A DNA stretch of 64,000 nucleotides from Mogibacterium sp. (GTDB lineage Bacteria; Bacillota; Clostridia; Peptostreptococcales; Anaerovoracaceae): assembly GCA_017404265.1 (NCBI GenBank), contig JAFRCS010000014.1, forward strand, positions 28,018 to 92,017, read 5' to 3'. The notes beneath the pieces were generated by a model, which did not search any database, was not told the DNA's origin, and saw only the letters and a list, made by a program, of their open reading frames with translations. Positions 60,920 to 64,000 of this stretch are shown one piece after another (the first letter of the stretch is position 1; the number at the start of each line of letters is the position of its first letter). Both the position numbers and the translations under genes were made by a program.

Positions 60920-61285
60920 ATGCTCAATATTGACGGAAATCAAAATATAACGCTGACACGTGGGGACACGTTGACGCTGACAGTCTCTTTGCTGCATGAA
61001 GTGGATCCTATTCCACCGGCAACTGAGCCGACTGTCGAACCATACGTACCACAGGAAGGTGACGTGATCCGCTTCGCAGTATCGAAAGGGTACAAGGGCG
61101 AACCGGGATACGAGCTGAAGTTCTCAAAAGTGATCCCGCATGACACACTGACCTTCACGGCGTCCAGCACTGAGACGGCTCTCGATTATCGTGACTACAA
61201 TTACGACGTTGAGATTACGTTCGCAGACGGAGCTGTCGACACCTTTATCAGCGGAAAACTGACAATAGTAGGGGAGGCGAAGTGA
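60920..61285 (+). CDS. Putative appendage/receptor-binding accessory protein
   Basis: The 121-aa beta-rich protein (LNIDGNQNITLTRGDTLTLT) starts the block of appendage genes after lysis. It resembles BppU-like baseplate proteins, but I cannot confirm this. AGGAGGG precedes it. Confidence 0.65.
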   Translation: MLNIDGNQNITLTRGDTLTLTVSLLHEVDPIPPATEPTVEPYVPQEGDVIRFAVSKGYKGEPGYELKFSKVIPHDTLTFTASSTETALDYRDYNYDVEITFADGAVDTFISGKLTIVGEAK

Positions 61286-61557
61286 TGCATGTTTACGGAG
61301 AACTGTCAGGCGTATTGACACCGGCTGGGACTCTCTCCGGCAAACTCTCGACGCCTAAATCCATAATAGGTCAGATCACGGCACCTCTCTATGTATACCC
61401 GCCTGTATATACAGGAAATTATGAAGTAACACCGAGTGATACCGAGCAAGTCCTCGAAACAGATGCGTTCTATATGAATGGCAACGTAACAATCAATCCG
61501 ATTCCGTCCAATTACGGACTAATCACATGGAACGGATCAACTCTCACAGTTTCTTAA
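61285..61557 (+). CDS. Small beta-rich appendage protein
   Basis: The 90-aa protein (ATG 61285) is rich in Gly, Ser and Pro and overlaps the previous stop. No domain is recognised. It joins the group of genes encoding likely fibre parts. Confidence 0.6.
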   Translation: MHVYGELSGVLTPAGTLSGKLSTPKSIIGQITAPLYVYPPVYTGNYEVTPSDTEQVLETDAFYMNGNVTINPIPSNYGLITWNGSTLTVS

Positions 61558-61567
61558 GGAGGCTATA

Positions 61568-61972
61568 ATGGCACAGAATGTAATAATTAACGGCGTAACA
61601 TATCAGAACGTCCCGGAAGTCGATATTCCAAAGTCAGGGAGCGGTACGGCAAAGTTTTACGACACAGCCGGAGCTGACGCGGCTTCAGGCGATATTCTTA
61701 TCAACAAGAAGGCTTTCGGTGCGTCGGGCGAGATAACCGGCTCGATGGCCAACAATGGCAGCACATCGGGTACGATCTCGACAAAGGCCGGCACTGTCAC
61801 GATCCCTGCAGGATATACGACAGGCGGCACCGTCGGCATCAGCTCGACAGAACAGGCCAAGATAATCGCGTCCAACATTAAGCAGGGCGTGACTATTCTC
61901 GGACAGGCTGGATCTCTCGCACTGCCTACCATCTCGCAGGATAGCACAACCAAGATCCTTAGCATCTCGTAA
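61568..61972 (+). CDS. Appendage/fibre protein, paralog A
   Basis: The 134-aa protein begins MAQNVIINGVTYQNVPEVDI and shares a motif with the next gene (start, VPxxxxPKxGxGTAxF). The C-terminal half is Gly/Thr-rich. AAGGAGG precedes it. A receptor-binding role is inferred from location and composition. Confidence 0.65.
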   Translation: MAQNVIINGVTYQNVPEVDIPKSGSGTAKFYDTAGADAASGDILINKKAFGASGEITGSMANNGSTSGTISTKAGTVTIPAGYTTGGTVGISSTEQAKIIASNIKQGVTILGQAGSLALPTISQDSTTKILSIS

Positions 61973-61983
61973 GGAGGTGCGTC

Positions 61984-62520
61984 ATGGCACAGAATATAAC
62001 TTTAATGGGTGCGTCATATAGTGCGGTCCCGGCTGTGACGCTGCCTAAGACCGGGGGAGGAACGGCTTCATTCACTGACGTCACCGATACGACCGCAGTT
62101 GCCGCAGACGTGGCAACTGGTAAATACTTCTACACTGCTGCCGGTGTCAGGACACAAGGCACAAACAGCGGTGGCGGTGGCACATCAAAGAATGTGCAGG
62201 TTCTACAAAGCACAAGCAGAACAAACTCTTCTTCGCTCACAAAGGTACTCGGCGATTTGACCGTTTCAAAGACGGGAACATACGACATCTATTGGTCAGG
62301 TGGCAGGTCGAATACATCAACAAGTTACACTTGGGGAACAAGGCTTTATGTTGACGGTTCAGGCTACGGCACGGAAAACACATCTTGGTCTAACAACTGT
62401 CAGAGCAACCACTTGTCAAATGTGTCACTGACGGCAAATCAGAAACTATCCGTTTACGCAAGGGGCAGGACGGGAAGTTATTACACTTTCGCACCAATGC
62501 TCGTCATCATAGAGGCATAG
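61984..62520 (+). CDS. Appendage/fibre protein, paralog B
   Basis: The 178-aa protein begins MAQNITLMGASYSAVPAVTL, resembling paralog A, and continues with a larger Ser/Thr/Gly-rich beta domain (TGTYDIYWSGGRSNTSTSYT). It is the last gene of the prophage and probably forms an exchangeable receptor-binding tip. AAGGAGG precedes it. Confidence 0.68.
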   Translation: MAQNITLMGASYSAVPAVTLPKTGGGTASFTDVTDTTAVAADVATGKYFYTAAGVRTQGTNSGGGGTSKNVQVLQSTSRTNSSSLTKVLGDLTVSKTGTYDIYWSGGRSNTSTSYTWGTRLYVDGSGYGTENTSWSNNCQSNHLSNVSLTANQKLSVYARGRTGSYYTFAPMLVIIEA

Positions 62521-62578
62521 GTCGCTCAGGGGTGGGCGGCGGTTTTCACCTCCTTTCTATCAAATATACGCAGAAGAA

Positions 62579-62608
62579 AACCGGGGACACTATATCCCCG
62601 GTTCTTTT
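62579..62608 (+). terminator. Terminator at the end of the prophage late operon
   Basis: AACCGGGG and CCCCGGTT pair perfectly across a 9-nt loop, followed by CTTTTG. Confidence 0.85.
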
Positions 62609-62618
62609 GCGTTTTTGA

Positions 62619-62639
62619 GGGTGAATTTGAGGGTGAAAT
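62619..62639. repeat. Prophage integrase arm-type repeats, right
   Basis: GGGTGAATT (62619-62627) and GGGTGAAAT (62631-62639) mirror the pair at 31551-31570. Confidence 0.6.
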
Positions 62640-62742
62640 AGCAGGGTAAAAGAGAGCCGAAGAGGATATGTGAAAACCCAAAGACCTTGAAAATACGGCA
62701 TTATAGAACACGGGAGGGCAGACAAAAAACCAAAAAAAATAA

Positions 62743-62751
62743 GTTCGAGTC
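62743..62751 (+). other. Possible attR core of the prophage
   Basis: GTTCGAGTC matches the T loop of tRNA-Ser at 31479-31487. The sequence after it is not a tRNA 3' end, so it is a weak attR candidate. The rest of 62640-62958 shows no gene. Confidence 0.35.
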
Positions 62752-62754
62752 TGC

Positions 62755-62804
62755 ACCGGGGTAACCTATACGAACCCTCAAGTTCGTGAGGACCCCGGTT
62801 TTTC
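62755..62804 (+). terminator. Large hairpin terminator at the right border
   Basis: ACCGGGGT (62755-62762) pairs with ACCCCGGT (62792-62799), enclosing a CCTCA/TGAGG hairpin, followed by a TTTT run. Confidence 0.7.
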
Positions 62805-62895
62805 GTTGCAATCAGCGGGTTTCAGGTGATTCGTAAAGCCTTTCGGTTTCGAATAAAATCGTAAAATGCGTTTCAAAACTGCAAAGAACCGGAAT

Positions 62896-62911
62896 TCGAA
62901 CCCACGGGGCT
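62896..62911 (-). other. Inverted 16-bp match to tRNA-Ser T arm
   Basis: Read on the - strand it is AGCCCCGTGGGTTCGA, identical to the variable-arm/T-arm part of both tRNA-Ser copies. The rest of the tRNA is absent. It may be a remnant of another tRNA copy or attachment site that was inverted or cut by the IS next to it. Confidence 0.45.
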
Positions 62912-62958
62912 ATCACTCCTAACGCTCAGAACAAACCTCCGACGTTCATTTTGCCTGC

Positions 62959-64000
62959 TTACAGACTGCTGAGATACTCTTTCTCAACTTGTGTAGGTGT
63001 CTTGTACTGTAGTTTTTCGTGCGGGCGAATGTTATTGTAGAAGTCTACATACTCCATGATACGTTCTTTAAGCTCACGCTCTGAACGATACCGCCATCTG
63101 TACAGTTCCTCCTTTTTCAATGAGCCGAAGAAGTTTTCCATGACAGCATTGTCATATGGCACATGTGCTCTTGAAAAGGATTGTGTTACATTCTTTGAGG
63201 CTAATAGTATTCTGAAAGATTCCGCTTTGTAATTTGAACCTCGGTCGCTATGAAAAATAAGACCTTCACCGGGGATGCGATCGTTATACGCCTCCCGGAA
63301 GGTCCTTTTTACGAGATAAGTGGTATTGTTTCTCCCTACACAGCAGGCAACTACTTTCCGGGAGAATAGGTCTATTATTACACAAATATAATAATAGTAT
63401 TCCTTGTACTTGAACTGAGTTACATCGCTGACCCAGATCTGATTCGGAGCTTCCGCCTCGAAGAGCTGATTAACGTGATTCTTGTATTTCCCAAATTCTT
63501 TTTGGTAGAGGTAGTTAGAATAAACTCGTATGCTTATCAGATCCATTTCAGCCATCAGCTCTCTGACAAGATGAACGCTTACTGTTATGTTCTTTTGCCT
63601 TAGTGCAGCAGCCATCTTTCGTGCTCCATATATTTCCGAGGTATCATAATAGATATCCCGGATTTCTTTTTTGAGCTCTTCTCTTCTGAGAAAATACCAT
63701 GCCTCTTTACGTTTATTTCGCTTGATGTGATTATAGAAACTGCCCCTCGAAATATTCAGCGCTTCACATACAAGGTGAATATTATAGCTTTTGTATAACT
63801 TTTCGGCTTCATCAAGACGCTCCCTCAAAGGAGCATTAGGGGAGCAGTATGAATCATTCAGAACGGCAAGCAGATCCTCTAAATGGTCATTTCGCTGTAG
63901 GATGTTGCGGAAATTTCTCGGACTAAAATCATATTTGCTCTTACATCCATAGCGAAGATCGTACTCACGAAGCCATTGATTGAAGGTGCTCTTAGGAATA
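62959..64000 (-). CDS. IS3-family transposase, partial (N-terminus off the window)
   Basis: An open - strand frame runs from the right edge to 62959 with no stop. The C-terminal part is an IS3/IS150-type DDE integrase domain: WVSDVTQFKYKEYYY (first Asp), FHSDRGSNYKAESF (second Asp) and GSLKKEELY (Glu), ending with YKTPTQVEKEYLSSL. The upstream part (SRGSFYNHIKRN) is an HTH continuous with the DDE domain in one frame. The usual separate orfA/orfB frameshift is not seen in this stretch. Confidence 0.9.
   Translation of the reverse strand, partial: IPKSTFNQWLREYDLRYGCKSKYDFSPRNFRNILQRNDHLEDLLAVLNDSYCSPNAPLRERLDEAEKLYKSYNIHLVCEALNISRGSFYNHIKRNKRKEAWYFLRREELKKEIRDIYYDTSEIYGARKMAAALRQKNITVSVHLVRELMAEMDLISIRVYSNYLYQKEFGKYKNHVNQLFEAEAPNQIWVSDVTQFKYKEYYYYICVIIDLFSRKVVACCVGRNNTTYLVKRTFREAYNDRIPGEGLIFHSDRGSNYKAESFRILLASKNVTQSFSRAHVPYDNAVMENFFGSLKKEELYRWRYRSERELKERIMEYVDFYNNIRPHEKLQYKTPTQVEKEYLSSL

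Larger units (their letters stand above)
31487..62751. mobile_element. Siphovirus-type prophage
   Basis: A full module order is present: integrase, lysogeny control, replication, packaging, SPP1-like head, tail, lysis and appendage genes. The left end is at tRNA-Ser next to the integrase. The right end is inferred from paired arm-type repeats (GGGTGAATT at 31551/31562 and 62619/62631) and a 9-bp match GTTCGAGTC (31479-31487 and 62743-62751). The right junction does not carry a copy of the tRNA 3' end, so the exact attR is uncertain. No obvious inactivating mutation is seen in the structural genes. Confidence 0.85.

Noticed and set aside
62526..62756. - strand open frame of 76 codons after the last phage gene
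   Set aside because: It runs back through the prophage terminator and arm-type repeats and has no start signal or recognisable motif.

Overview
The window looks like the chromosome of an anaerobic, probably butyrate-forming member of the Clostridia (Bacillota). It carries a SAM-I riboswitch in front of metK, a butyrate kinase, BipA/TypA, a clostripain-like protease and strong AGGAGG ribosome-binding sites, at moderate GC. Family-level placement is inference. Three kinds of DNA follow one another.

1-20.1 kb is core chromosome. It holds an unrecognised gene running off the left edge (-), then a + strand run of SAM riboswitch, metK, a dUTPase, a BaiN/HI0933-type flavoprotein and an ArsC/Spx-like protein. 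A convergent - strand operon follows (dCMP deaminase, dapB-like reductase, COG2509-type FAD protein). Another + strand run comes next: DUF2207 membrane protein, typA, butyrate kinase, secreted transglutaminase-like protein, cardiolipin synthase, HD-domain protein, membrane-anchored C11 peptidase and membrane GDPD phosphodiesterase.

20.1-31.5 kb is an integrative and mobilizable element of about 11.3 kb, bounded by two copies of tRNA-Ser(GGA). The left copy is cut off in the T loop. The right copy is complete and has its own promoter. The element carries a tyrosine integrase with paired arm-type sites TGTTAACA at both ends, a MobV relaxase, a RepA-like ATPase, a very structured non-coding region between those two genes, and a 0.6 kb array of degenerate dyad repeats (candidate origin). 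Its cargo is regulatory: an XRE-PASTA membrane protein, an ECF sigma/anti-sigma pair, an XRE membrane regulator, a lipoprotein and two small membrane proteins.

31.5-62.7 kb is an apparently complete siphovirus-type prophage with an SPP1-like head. The order is integrase, HEPN/Abi protein, metallopeptidase-like protein, repressor, operators, Cro-like protein, early replication/recombination genes (Gp157-like, AAA NTPase, DUF669 protein, nuclease), a run of small exchangeable ORFs, late regulator, HNH nuclease, terminase, portal, two MuF-type minor head proteins with different C-terminal domains, scaffold, capsid, connectors, tail genes with a programmed -1 frameshift, tape measure, Dit, Tal, holin, a two-enzyme endolysin, and a group of paralogous appendage genes placed after lysis. 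Three genes have sugar-transfer folds, two of them among head genes.

62.7-64 kb holds the prophage's right border, whose exact attachment site is unclear, and an IS3-family transposase running off the right edge.

The most interesting items are the two tandem MuF proteins with swapped C-terminal metalloprotease-like domains and a duplicated gene fragment marking how the second arrived, the structured RNA-like region with a possible pseudoknot next to the relaxase, and the element that appears to replace the 5' part of a tRNA gene rather than the 3' end. All functions come from reading the sequence. No database search was run.
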